A DNA stretch of 42,437 bases, taken from contig ONEJ01000053.1 of the NCBI GenBank assembly GCA_900316805.1, positions 1 to 42,437 of the forward strand, read 5' to 3'. A program made the translations under genes and the position numbers. This document shows, in pieces, positions 26,037-34,011 of the stretch; positions within the stretch are counted from its first letter, which is position 1, and each line of letters begins with the position of its first letter. Source of the stretch: an uncultured Lachnospiraceae bacterium (GTDB taxonomy: Bacteria > Bacillota > Clostridia > Lachnospirales > Lachnospiraceae). The notes below the pieces were generated by a model that made no database searches, was not told the DNA's origin, and worked only from the letters and a program-made list of their open reading frames with translations.

Positions 26037-26072
26037 TTACCTCTTGCTTTTGGCTGTTTTTTTGAGTAAGAT
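26037..26072 (+). promoter_or_regulatory. Promoter of the LTA-synthase-like gene with an 11-bp LytTR-site-like motif
   Basis: TTACCTCTTGC (26037-26047) matches, base for base, the second repeat in front of the lytTR gene at 28267-28277. A weak promoter, TTGCTT (26044-26049), 17 bp, TAAGAT (26067-26072), overlaps it. Only one clear copy is present here, so control by the LytTR protein is an inference. Confidence 0.45.
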
Positions 26073-26098
26073 ATGCGAAGAGTAAAGGGGAGGTAAAA

Positions 26099-28201
26099 AT
26101 GAAGAGAGTTTTACGTATAATCAAAGAAAAACTTTTTACAAAAGTCGAAAAAGAGCACTCCGAAGCATTTAACCGCCGGATTGCCTTTCTGAATAAATAT
26201 TCCTTATTTTTCCATGCGCTGATTTCCTGTGGAATCGTGTTTATCGTAGAGGTTCTTTCCAGAAGAGACCTGATTTCCGCATGTTCCTTTGTGGGCAGCC
26301 ACACAGCAGCATATTTTTATAATGCCTTTATCGTCTTTTCATCCCTGTGTCTGGTTTATTTGTTCCGCCGGCGTGCGTTCCTTCGCATCATCATCAGCGG
26401 GTTCTGGATTCTCCTTGGCATTATCAACGGATGTATCCTGTCCAACCGGGTTACGCCCTTTGGATTTACAGACTTAAAGTGCATCAATGACCTGTTTGCC
26501 ATGACCAACACCAACTATTTTACTGCGAAAGAGGCCACCCTTGTGGTCATCGGACTTGCGGTATTTGGACTGTTCTGCGCTGTATTCTTCGTTAAGGGTC
26601 CCCGTTATCAGGGAAAGCTTCACAAAATGGTGCTTCTGTTCTCTGTCATGGCGGTGTTCTTTATCGGACTCCCGGTAACCACTTCCGCGGCTCAGAATGC
26701 CAACGTGGTTGCCAGCTATTTTTCCAACATTGCCCAGGGCTATGAGAATTACGGCTTTATCTACGGATTCTCCTCCAGCGTGGTAGACCGGGGTATGAGT
26801 AAGCCGGACAATTACAGTGAGGAGACGGTTGACTCCATTACGGACCGCGTGGACAGTGTAAAGGAAGAGACTACCGTTACCGCAGAGGATGCTCCGAACA
26901 TCATCTGTGTGCTCTTAGAGTCCTTCTGCGATCCGGATGAGATTAAGTTTCTGACCTGCAATGAGGACCCGATTCCAACCTTCCACAAACTGGAGGAAAA
27001 ATTTACAAGCGGATACCTGACCGTGCCGGTAGTCGGAGCCGGAACTGCCAACACCGAGTTCGAGATTCTGACAGGCATGAGCATGCGTTTCTTTGGAACC
27101 GGTGAATACCCATACAAAACAATTTTGAAAAAAACCGACTGCGAGAGCGTTGCAGCAGATCTTGCTTCCATCGGCTATGGGACCCACGCCGTACATAATA
27201 ACGGCGGCAATTTCTACAGCCGTGTCAATGCCTTTTCCATGATGGGCTTTGACAGCTTTACCAGCAAGGAGCTTATGGATATCCGCAGCTACACCCCTAA
27301 TGGCAGCTGGGCTACCGATGATATTCTGGTGAATGAGACCATTAAAACATTAGATTCGACTCCAAACCAGCCGGATTTCACCTATACCATCACCGTGGGA
27401 ACCCATGGTGACTATCCGAAGGAGCCGGTAATCTCTGATCCTGCCTTTGTTGCAGGCGGCGTTGATGATCTCGAAGTCCAGAACCAGTGGACTTATTACA
27501 TCAACCAGCTCAACGAAGTGGACACTTTCATGAAAGATCTGATCCGTGAGGTGAAGAAGAGAGACGAAGATACGGTGATTGTATTCTTTGGCGATCATCT
27601 CCCAACCATGGGGCTGACGGATGAAGATATGGTATCTAACGATATTTACAAAACCAAGTATGTAACCTGGAACAATATGGGGCTTCCGAAGGAGGACACA
27701 GACCTGTATGCTTACCAGCTTCTGGCCAGCATTACCGATTCCGTAGGTATTCATGAAGGTACCATTTTAAACTACCATCAGACCCAGACCGTCAGATGGG
27801 ATTATCAGGATGGTCTGAATAATCTCCAGTATGATATTCTTTACGGAGACCGCTACTGCTATGATAGAGAGGATCCTTATCCGGCCACTGATATCGTGAT
27901 GGGCGTTGATGAGGTGATTTTAGACAGAACCTTCGACACTTACAGCGGTACACAGGTGCTTCTGTACGGGGAGAACTTCACGAAATGGAGCCGCGTCTTT
28001 ATCAATGACAGCAAGGTATCCACCACTTACCTCAGTCAGGGCTGTCTGGCAATTTCTAAGGAAGCCGTAAAGGATGGCGACACCATCAAGGTATGTCAGC
28101 TGGGCTCCAGTGATACGGTATTCAGAAGTTCCAACGAGCTTACCTATGTGGACCCCTCCGCAAAGCTAAGCACTCAGGAACCGGCTTCTGAAACCGAATA
28201 A
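26099..28201 (+). CDS. LTA-synthase-like membrane sulfatase-fold phosphoglycerol transferase
   Basis: This 700-residue protein has four to five N-terminal membrane helices (about 32-195). An extracellular alkaline-phosphatase/sulfatase domain follows (about 265-580), and a C-terminal Ig-like (IPT/TIG-like) domain from about 605 ('DIVMGVDEVILDRTFDTYSG'). The metal ligand Glu274 is in 'CVLLESFCDP', the nucleophile Thr316 in 'VGAGTANTEFEILTG', and the Asp-His pair in 'VIVFFGDHLPTMG'. LTA synthases polymerise glycerol phosphate onto a glycolipid at the outer face of the membrane; related enzymes add phosphoglycerol to other polymers. The Ig-like tail is not part of standard LtaS. GGAGG precedes the ATG. 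It is followed by a terminator and the LytTR pair. Confidence 0.88.
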   Translation: MKRVLRIIKEKLFTKVEKEHSEAFNRRIAFLNKYSLFFHALISCGIVFIVEVLSRRDLISACSFVGSHTAAYFYNAFIVFSSLCLVYLFRRRAFLRIIISGFWILLGIINGCILSNRVTPFGFTDLKCINDLFAMTNTNYFTAKEATLVVIGLAVFGLFCAVFFVKGPRYQGKLHKMVLLFSVMAVFFIGLPVTTSAAQNANVVASYFSNIAQGYENYGFIYGFSSSVVDRGMSKPDNYSEETVDSITDRVDSVKEETTVTAEDAPNIICVLLESFCDPDEIKFLTCNEDPIPTFHKLEEKFTSGYLTVPVVGAGTANTEFEILTGMSMRFFGTGEYPYKTILKKTDCESVAADLASIGYGTHAVHNNGGNFYSRVNAFSMMGFDSFTSKELMDIRSYTPNGSWATDDILVNETIKTLDSTPNQPDFTYTITVGTHGDYPKEPVISDPAFVAGGVDDLEVQNQWTYYINQLNEVDTFMKDLIREVKKRDEDTVIVFFGDHLPTMGLTDEDMVSNDIYKTKYVTWNNMGLPKEDTDLYAYQLLASITDSVGIHEGTILNYHQTQTVRWDYQDGLNNLQYDILYGDRYCYDREDPYPATDIVMGVDEVILDRTFDTYSGTQVLLYGENFTKWSRVFINDSKVSTTYLSQGCLAISKEAVKDGDTIKVCQLGSSDTVFRSSNELTYVDPSAKLSTQEPASETE

Positions 28202-28211
28202 AGGATTTATC

Positions 28212-28247
28212 AAAGGATGTCATTTGTCAGAAATGGCATCCTTTTTT
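28212..28247 (+). terminator. Rho-independent terminator after the LTA-synthase-like gene
   Basis: AAAGGATGTCATT (28212-28224) pairs with AATGGCATCCTTT (28232-28244) with one G-T pair, followed by a T-run. Confidence 0.88.
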
Positions 28248-28277
28248 ACCTCTTAGCTGCATTTCCTTACCTCTTGC
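28246..28277 (+). promoter_or_regulatory. Pair of 21-bp-spaced direct repeats, candidate LytTR binding site
   Basis: TTACCTCTTAGC (28246-28257) and TTACCTCTTGC (28267-28277) start exactly 21 bp apart, on one face of the helix, and end 10 bp before the -35. LytTR proteins bind direct repeats of about 9-10 bp with this spacing, often upstream of their own gene. Confidence 0.6.
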
Positions 28278-28287
28278 ACCAAATCTA

Positions 28288-28316
28288 TTTACATCTCTCC
28301 TCATCCCCTGTATGAT
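28288..28316 (+). promoter_or_regulatory. Promoter of the lytTR pair
   Basis: TTTACA (28288-28293), a 17-bp spacer, TATGAT (28311-28316). The start codon lies only about 22 bp after the -10, so the leader is very short. GGAG (about 28326) is the ribosome site. Confidence 0.75.
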
Positions 28317-28337
28317 ACTGCTAAAGGAGTCAGGGAT

Positions 28338-28799
28338 ATGAAAATCAAAATTGAAATTGACGAGAACATCGTCGAAGAAGAGATCATTCTTCACTGCAGA
28401 GAACTTAATGATGAGACCATTGCCATCCAAAAGCAGATCTCGGAGGCAGTCAATACCGGCCTGAAGCTCACGGTAGAGCGGGGAGATATGGAATACTTCC
28501 TTGACCTTAAGGAAATTCTCTTTTTTGAGACAGCCGGGTCGACCGTTGCGGTACATACCGCAAACCAGATTTACGAAACCCATCTGCGGCTTTATGAATT
28601 GGAAGAGCTGCTGCCGGGGAATTTCCTTCGGGTGTCGAAATCCACAATCCTCAACTCCGGCAAAATCCGCTCCGTCCGCAAAAATATCGCCGGAGCCAGC
28701 GAAGTGGAATTTGAAGGCACTGCCAAAAAGGCCTTCGTCTCCAGAAGCTACTTTAAGATGTTGACAGACAAATTAGAAGAAAAGAGGTTAAAGAAATGA
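28338..28799 (+). CDS. LytTR-domain DNA-binding regulator without receiver domain
   Basis: The 153-residue protein has a C-terminal LytTR domain (about 50-148): 'YFLDLKEILFFETAGSTVAVHT', 'ETHLRLYELEELLPGNFLRVSKSTILN' and 'FVSRSYFKMLTDKLEE'. The N-terminal 45 residues form a short acidic alpha/beta segment, not a receiver, so it is not driven by a histidine kinase. In Firmicutes such stand-alone LytTR proteins often pair with a membrane protein that restrains them, and the overlapping next gene fits that. Paired direct repeats upstream suggest self-regulation. The same motif before the LTA-synthase-like gene suggests a cell-envelope regulon. Confidence 0.88.
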   Translation: MKIKIEIDENIVEEEIILHCRELNDETIAIQKQISEAVNTGLKLTVERGDMEYFLDLKEILFFETAGSTVAVHTANQIYETHLRLYELEELLPGNFLRVSKSTILNSGKIRSVRKNIAGASEVEFEGTAKKAFVSRSYFKMLTDKLEEKRLKK

Positions 28800-29506
28800 A
28801 AAAGAAAAGAATTGCATTTGCACTGATCCTGATCCTGATTGCCGTATATCTGATAGTCAACCAGCTGGGGCTGATCCCCAAAATCCCGTTTTTTTCCATC
28901 CTGTTTACCGTCCTGTTCTGCTACATAGCAATCCACGGACTGATCCGGCTGCATTTCTTTGAAGCTATGGTCTCTCTGGCAATTGTAGGCTGTATCAATG
29001 ACAAGCTGCTGCACATTGAAGCCATTACTCCCTGGACGCTGCTGATTGCCGCGGTCATGATCGGTATTGCTTTGGATATGCTCTTTAAGAACTGCCTCAA
29101 AAAGAAAGACTGTTGTGCCTTTGAAAATGCAGATCACTTCACCACCAGCTATGTGGAGAACGGTTCCGACGGGGAGAAGGTGAAGGTAGACAATTCCTTT
29201 GGCTCCGTCAGCAAATATGTCAACTCTGACTGCTTCCAGAAGGCAAAAATCTCCAACAGCTTCGGGGAATGCAACGTATTCTTCAACAATGCCATTCTGG
29301 CAGGCAGCAGTGCCTCCATCAAAGTGGAGAACTCCTTTGGAAGCACCAACGTCTACCTGCCTTCTACCTGGCGCATTGTTACCCGTCAGGACACGGCCTT
29401 TGGGAATATCAATATCCAGGGACAGGGAAGTATCGTGGAGGGAGCTCCCACCATTGAGTTAACCCTGAATTCAAGTTTCGGAGAGATCAACATCATCTTT
29501 GACTAA
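28796..29506 (+). CDS. LiaF-like membrane protein, partner of the LytTR regulator
   Basis: The 236-residue protein has three to four N-terminal membrane segments (about 5-98; 'IAFALILILIAVYLIVNQLGL' is the first) and a C-terminal polar domain. The tail shows recurring beta-strand units with the core 'NSFG': 'VDNSFGS', 'ISNSFGE', 'VENSFGS', 'TAFGN' and 'NSSFGE'. This pattern is that of the LiaF/VraT-type cell-wall-active-antibiotic response domain, a beta-helix. The ATG overlaps the lytTR stop region by 4 bp, so the two are translationally coupled. The likely role is to sense envelope stress and hold or release the LytTR protein (inference). Confidence 0.82.
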   Translation: MKKKRIAFALILILIAVYLIVNQLGLIPKIPFFSILFTVLFCYIAIHGLIRLHFFEAMVSLAIVGCINDKLLHIEAITPWTLLIAAVMIGIALDMLFKNCLKKKDCCAFENADHFTTSYVENGSDGEKVKVDNSFGSVSKYVNSDCFQKAKISNSFGECNVFFNNAILAGSSASIKVENSFGSTNVYLPSTWRIVTRQDTAFGNINIQGQGSIVEGAPTIELTLNSSFGEINIIFD

Positions 29507-29513
29507 GCATAGG

Positions 29514-29541
29514 CACGGTCCTGCCGTCAGGCGGGGTCGTG
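29514..29541 (+). other. Hairpin between convergent genes
   Basis: CACGGTCCTGCC and GGCGGGGTCGTG form a 12-bp stem with several G-T pairs and a 4-nt loop GTCA. No U-run follows in either direction, so termination efficiency is doubtful. It lies between the convergent LiaF-like and mrp genes. Confidence 0.45.
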
Positions 29542-29566
29542 ACAAAATCCATAAAAAAAATTATAT

Positions 29567-30412
29567 CTAGATTGCTTTCAGCACTTCTACGGCTGCGTCC
29601 AGATATGGGTTCTCCATACTGTAGAACTCGCCTGCGTCCGCAGATTTCGCATACGCAGGATCCAGCGGAAGCTTGCCCAGCACCTTTGTGCCGATCTGTG
29701 CAGCCACCTCATCAATGTGGCTCTCTCCAAAGAGCGCGATTTCCTTCCCGCAGTCCGGGCACTTCAGATAGCTGAAATTCTCCACCACTCCCAGCACCGG
29801 GATATTCATCATATTGGCCATGTTGAAGGCCTTCTTTACGATCATCTGTACCAGTTCCTGCGGAGATGTAACGACAACGATTCCGTCCACCGGAAGAGAC
29901 TGGAACACTGTAAGGGGCACATCGCCGGTTCCCGGAGGCATATCCACGAAGAGATAGTCCACATCCCCCCATACCGTCTCATTCCAGAACTGCTTGACTG
30001 CGCCTGCGATCACAGGGCCTCTCCAGACCACCGGAGCCTCCTCGTCATCCATCAGGAGGTTGATGGAAATGATCTTGATCCCTTCCGGCGTCACGAAGGG
30101 ATACATGCCCTTCTCGTCTCCTACCACCTGTCCGTGGGCTCCAAACATCTTAGGAATTGACGGGCCCGTAATATCTGCATCCAGAATTCCTACTTTATAA
30201 CCGGCCTTAGCCATCTGTACGGCCAGAGATGCGGTCACAAAGGACTTTCCCACGCCTCCCTTTCCGCTGACAACACCGATCACGTGCTTGATATCCGAGT
30301 AGGCATTCATGGCCTCCTGCATGCTCTGTTTGTTCTGTGGATTATGAGAGCATCCCTCGCAGCTCTCCTTTGTGCAGCTGGATGCTCCGCTGCAATTTGT
30401 GTTTTCTGGCAT
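29567..30412 (-). CDS. mrp: Mrp/NBP35-type iron-sulfur carrier ATPase
   Basis: The 281-residue P-loop ATPase of the Mrp/ApbC family carries and delivers iron-sulfur clusters. The deviant Walker A 'SGKGGVGKS' is at about 49-57, 'ILDADITGPSIPKMFG' and 'VDYLFVDMPPGTGD' follow, and the cluster-binding 'CPDC' is near residue 225. An N-terminal cysteine-rich stretch ('CSGASSCTKESCEGC') resembles the ferredoxin-like N-terminus of NBP35-type proteins. The start at 30412 is chosen for AAGGAGAAAG just upstream; the longer frame to 30457 has no ribosome site. It follows lepB by 54 bp and may be its own unit or the tail of the sortase operon. Confidence 0.92.
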   Translation of the reverse strand: MPENTNCSGASSCTKESCEGCSHNPQNKQSMQEAMNAYSDIKHVIGVVSGKGGVGKSFVTASLAVQMAKAGYKVGILDADITGPSIPKMFGAHGQVVGDEKGMYPFVTPEGIKIISINLLMDDEEAPVVWRGPVIAGAVKQFWNETVWGDVDYLFVDMPPGTGDVPLTVFQSLPVDGIVVVTSPQELVQMIVKKAFNMANMMNIPVLGVVENFSYLKCPDCGKEIALFGESHIDEVAAQIGTKVLGKLPLDPAYAKSADAGEFYSMENPYLDAAVEVLKAI

Positions 30413-30466
30413 TTTTCTTTCTCCTTTTGCAAAATTATTTATTAAAACTTCCCACATGGATCTCCG

Positions 30467-31069
30467 TTATTTGTATAAGCTCCCAAAGCGGGAAAATGGA
30501 TAATAGATCATATATGCTTTTCCAATAATCTGATCACTGGTCACATATGTATTGTCCCAATAGCGGGCGTCATAGGAATCATTCCGGTTGTCCCCCATCA
30601 CAAGATATCCATCTTCAGGGACTTCAAACGTGAAAGGACCCGTGGCCTGCACCCATTCGTCCTTCAGGTACGGCTCATCCAGCGGCGTTTCAGAATCATC
30701 AATATAAATTTCTCCATCTTCGATGGTTACCGTCTCGCCCGGCAGGCCAATGACCCGCTTCACATACTTCTGGGTCTCGTCATCCGGGAACCGGAAAATG
30801 ATAATATCCCCGCGCTTCACCTCGGAAAAATGATAGGTAAGCCTCAGACCAAACAGGTCATCTCCCGGCTCAATGGTATGCTCCATGGAGCCTGTAGGAA
30901 CCGTAGCATTGATGATCACATAATTTTTAAGCACCAGCGCCAGGCCGATGGCCAGTGCAAAGGTAAAAATCCAGCTGCATATTTCCCAGAGCACCGATCC
31001 CTTTTTCTCCGGCTTTTCCTCAGACTGCTGCTTAAGTTCCAATTCTTCTAACTTCTTTTTTTCACTCAT
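30467..31069 (-). CDS. lepB: Signal peptidase I
   Basis: This 200-residue S26 peptidase removes signal peptides on the outer face of the membrane. A charged cytoplasmic N-terminus (1-25) leads to one membrane helix (about 28-48). The nucleophile is Ser61 in 'VPTGSMEHTI' and the general base Lys104 in 'KYVKRVIGLPGE'. The C-terminal family box 'YLVMGDNRNDSYDARYW' is present. It begins 7 bp after the Hsp90-like gene on the same strand. With the sortase upstream it forms a secretion and surface-display group. Confidence 0.95.
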   Translation of the reverse strand: MSEKKKLEELELKQQSEEKPEKKGSVLWEICSWIFTFALAIGLALVLKNYVIINATVPTGSMEHTIEPGDDLFGLRLTYHFSEVKRGDIIIFRFPDDETQKYVKRVIGLPGETVTIEDGEIYIDDSETPLDEPYLKDEWVQATGPFTFEVPEDGYLVMGDNRNDSYDARYWDNTYVTSDQIIGKAYMIYYPFSRFGSLYK

Positions 31070-31075
31070 ATTTCC

Positions 31076-32977
31076 CTACTCTCTCGGTGCAAACCACCAG
31101 TTGATAAAATCCTCCCGGTGAAATGCAAATCCCACCAGTCCCAGCTCTACCCTGTCCTTTTCACTCAGGAAGCCTTCCATATACTCGTTGACATTTTCCA
31201 CGAAGTCCGTCTCCAGACACCACACACACTGCTCATTGACACTGCAGTTCATCTTCCACTCATCGATGAGAAGTCCACCGAAATCCAGAATCGAGCTCCA
31301 ATTCTGCTTTGTGTTCAATATCCTCTGCTTGATATTTTCCAGAATAACCGCCATCATCCGGCGTACTCTCGGATCGTCCCCTACCGGGGCCAGCTGTTTT
31401 GCCAGCCGGTGCTCTTCATTGACGATCAACTCCAGCCTGCCGTCCGTAGAACGTTCTGCGATACAGAAAATATCATCGTAACCAATCCGTTTCGGCTTTA
31501 AGCTGTACACGTTCCGGTAAGGCACCACACTTTTGAGCCTGCCAAAATCAGCCACCATATCATCGTAAAGGATACCCGGATACTCGCTGATCACATAGCG
31601 CCGGGAACGCATATAGGGTGCCAGCAGCTGGCAGAAAATATCCCGGTTCTTCTCAAACACCACCAGCTTGTTTTCCCGCAGGAACCGCTTGAAATCCATA
31701 ATATAATTCCTGCGGTAATATTCAAACAGCTCCTTTTCCATGAAAGCAATTCGGATGGCCTTGCCCTGAAATCCCCGCAGAATCGTCATGATGGGAAGCT
31801 CAATCTGCCGTCCCTTCAGATAGACCTCCACAGTCACAGCCTTCAGTAAAAACTGCATCTCCGGGTCATACTCAGAGATTACCGGCTGACTGCCCTCCAT
31901 AAAATAAGGTCCGGCTCCCAAAGGATTGTCCTCAAAATAATCCACGATCCTCTGACCGATCATCTCCCGAAGGCTCCGGTAGTCCTCGTCTCTCACCACT
32001 CCGTCCCCGGAAGGAGCGGGGGTAAGAAAACGCTTCTTCACATGAAGACGATAGGACATATGCCTCAGCCATTCCGGCTTCAGCCCACCATCTGTCCCTT
32101 CCTCCACCAGGAATCCCTGCTGGTACAAAAGCGGCTCCTGAATCCGTCCTTCCTGCCTGTCCCCATAGATCCAGATGAAGCCCTCCACAAGCTCATCCAG
32201 AACACAGATGGAAACCACTCCAAGCACATCGGCGAAAGGATTGTCCAGAATCGGATTCTCTCCCTCCAGAACCGTTCTCCGATTATCATATTCCACCGTG
32301 ATGGGAAAGGGCTGATACAACATAAAGTGCTGAAGGGCACGGGTTATTCCCTGCAGTGTCAGCTTCAGTGCAAATTTGGGCTTTAGCACCAGGGTCACTT
32401 TGGAACCGGAATCCTCCTTTCCCGATGCGATATATTCTATGGATCCGGAATTTTCCATCCACTTTGCGGTGACCGCCTCCAGAGAGGCACGGTTCATCAC
32501 ATTCCATGCGGTGTTTACCGATTTGTCCTTCTTAGATTCGATCAGGATGGCACGGGATACCACGAAGGCCGCGAGCATCCCCATCCCATACTGACTGACC
32601 GGTTCGAAGTCCAGCTGCTGCTGGGCAAATTCCTCACTGGTATAATAGCTGCAGCCAATCCGTGCCACATAGTGCTCAATATCCCGGGCATTCATTCCAA
32701 TGCCGTTGTCCTCGATGGTCAGACGCTGGGAAACGGAGCTGTAAGAAATGGTAATCTCAGGCATATAGGGCTCTCTCATGGAGTTTAAGGCCCTCGCCTC
32801 TTCCAGCTCCAGAAATTCCGTACCAAAACTCCACTCCAGAGCCTTTCGGGTATTACAGGCATCCATGGCATTTTTGAGCAGAGCCTTCAGGTAAGCATCG
32901 GGATCCCTGTAAAATCCGGGTCCCGTCAGCAGTGAAAACAATTTTTGCTCCTCAAATCCTACTTCACAGCGAATCAT
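31076..32977 (-). CDS. Hsp90-like GHKL ATPase-domain protein of unknown role
   Basis: The N-terminal 200 residues of this 633-residue protein have the Bergerat (GHKL) fold: N-box 'LLKNAMDAC' with Asn36 and Asp39, 'IEDNGIGMNARDI' (88-100) for the ATP lid start, and 'YGMGMLAAF' (130-138). In Hsp90/HtpG the N-box reads R-E-L-I-S-N, and the Glu activates water for ATP hydrolysis; here the aligned residue is Ala32, so hydrolysis may be lost or altered. The middle part has Hsp90-like stretches ('MSYRLHVKKRFLTP'). The C-terminal half is not recognised. There is no signal peptide or membrane segment. The ATG overlaps the sortase stop by 4 bp and the gene abuts lepB, so its job may lie in protein export, but this is inference. 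Confidence 0.7.
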   Translation of the reverse strand: MIRCEVGFEEQKLFSLLTGPGFYRDPDAYLKALLKNAMDACNTRKALEWSFGTEFLELEEARALNSMREPYMPEITISYSSVSQRLTIEDNGIGMNARDIEHYVARIGCSYYTSEEFAQQQLDFEPVSQYGMGMLAAFVVSRAILIESKKDKSVNTAWNVMNRASLEAVTAKWMENSGSIEYIASGKEDSGSKVTLVLKPKFALKLTLQGITRALQHFMLYQPFPITVEYDNRRTVLEGENPILDNPFADVLGVVSICVLDELVEGFIWIYGDRQEGRIQEPLLYQQGFLVEEGTDGGLKPEWLRHMSYRLHVKKRFLTPAPSGDGVVRDEDYRSLREMIGQRIVDYFEDNPLGAGPYFMEGSQPVISEYDPEMQFLLKAVTVEVYLKGRQIELPIMTILRGFQGKAIRIAFMEKELFEYYRRNYIMDFKRFLRENKLVVFEKNRDIFCQLLAPYMRSRRYVISEYPGILYDDMVADFGRLKSVVPYRNVYSLKPKRIGYDDIFCIAERSTDGRLELIVNEEHRLAKQLAPVGDDPRVRRMMAVILENIKQRILNTKQNWSSILDFGGLLIDEWKMNCSVNEQCVWCLETDFVENVNEYMEGFLSEKDRVELGLVGFAFHREDFINWWFAPRE

Positions 32978-33876
32978 AAAGCATCCTCATTCAAAAGCAC
33001 CGCCTGCACCAGAAAACGATTGTGGGGTTTTCTCTTCATGCAGGTGGAAAGAGTCAGAATGTGACTGTCTGTGGTTACCTCCAGATCATTTCGCATATTT
33101 CCGCTGCTGCTGTAATTTTTCAGTATGTCGGCCAGATAGGCTGCTCTTCCCTGCTCCGTGGAAAAGTCATTGTTTTTCAATATGTGGGCATCGTCTGCAA
33201 GCCATGCTGCAAAAATCTCATAGACCAACACCTCATCCTTCGTATACACATAGATATACGGATTGTTTGCAAAAAAATCCCCTTCCTCGAAATCATGAAG
33301 AGAGGCAAACATGGTCTGGTTTCTCATATTATGCCCGTAAAGGACTGTATTAAAATCTGTAAAATCCTTTTCGTTCAATTTTTCTGTATAAATACATCCC
33401 GGATAGCCCCGGGTTCCATTCATATTATATTTCAGGTAGTAGCTGTCATCCGACGGGTGCTGCAGGATTGGATAATCCACCTGTGTGCCCGGAATACAGA
33501 TCCATGCGTAAATATCCGGATTTACCTGCTTTAAAGCCTCCCATTCCAGATTTTTCAAAAGTGGATCAACGCCAAGCTGCGCCAGGGAATCCTCCCGGGT
33601 GCTCTCGGTCTCCTCCTCCGGGATCATACTCTCCGATGTTTCCATTGTTTCCGTCTGCGTTTCCTCCGGCATCATAATCCGGTTATCATCCAGCTTGTCC
33701 TGCAGCTGGTTGACTTTCTCCGCCAGCCGGTCGTATTCTGCCTGTGCCTGTCTGGTAACCATCCAGCTGTACGCCATCACGCCCACCACCACAAGCAGTG
33801 CGACAGAAAGGAGGATCGTCAGAATTTTGTATACATTAATCTTTCTATTCCTTGCGGTTTTCTTTCCTTTTTCCAT
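32974..33876 (-). CDS. srtB: Class B sortase
   Basis: The 300-residue transpeptidase links surface proteins to the cell wall. It has an N-terminal membrane anchor (about 17-40), a coiled, acidic spacer (about 43-97), and the sortase barrel from about 105. The catalytic triad is His182 in 'VLYGHNMRNQTM', Cys279 in 'LTLSTCMKRK' and Arg287 in 'PHNRFLV'. 'DIYAWICIPGTQVDYPILQ' is the class B start block. Clostridial SrtB enzymes such as that of C. difficile recognise (S/P)PXTG, and the gene directly upstream encodes a protein ending in SPKTG, a probable substrate. It is the first gene of srtB, Hsp90-like, lepB. Confidence 0.95.
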   Translation of the reverse strand: MEKGKKTARNRKINVYKILTILLSVALLVVVGVMAYSWMVTRQAQAEYDRLAEKVNQLQDKLDDNRIMMPEETQTETMETSESMIPEEETESTREDSLAQLGVDPLLKNLEWEALKQVNPDIYAWICIPGTQVDYPILQHPSDDSYYLKYNMNGTRGYPGCIYTEKLNEKDFTDFNTVLYGHNMRNQTMFASLHDFEEGDFFANNPYIYVYTKDEVLVYEIFAAWLADDAHILKNNDFSTEQGRAAYLADILKNYSSSGNMRNDLEVTTDSHILTLSTCMKRKPHNRFLVQAVLLNEDAL

Positions 33877-33941
33877 AATTTCTTCCCAGTTGTCCTGAAC
33901 ATGTCAGGCTTTTCTATAGAACTGACACAATTCTCATTGAA

Positions 33942-33975
33942 ACAGAAGGCGGAAGATTGCTCCACCGCCCTCTGT
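33942..33975 (-). terminator. Hairpin terminator after the SPKTG surface protein
   Basis: On the minus strand ACAGAGGGCGG pairs with CCGCCTTCTGT (one G-T pair) around a 12-nt loop, followed by TTCAATG. The U-run is weak, so some read-through into srtB is likely. Confidence 0.6.
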
Positions 33976-34011
33976 GACAGACCTTGTATGCCTTATTTTG
34001 TATCCAGTGAA

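Noticed and set aside
26014..26304. Minus-strand frame of 96 codons over the but terminator and the start of the LTA-synthase-like gene
   Set aside because: It is antisense to a strong coding start and includes a terminator; no independent coding evidence.
33902..33927. TGTCAG...CTGACA inverted repeat upstream of srtB as an operator
   Set aside because: The 6-bp arms 14 bp apart are too short to stand on their own, and no promoter hexamers align with it.
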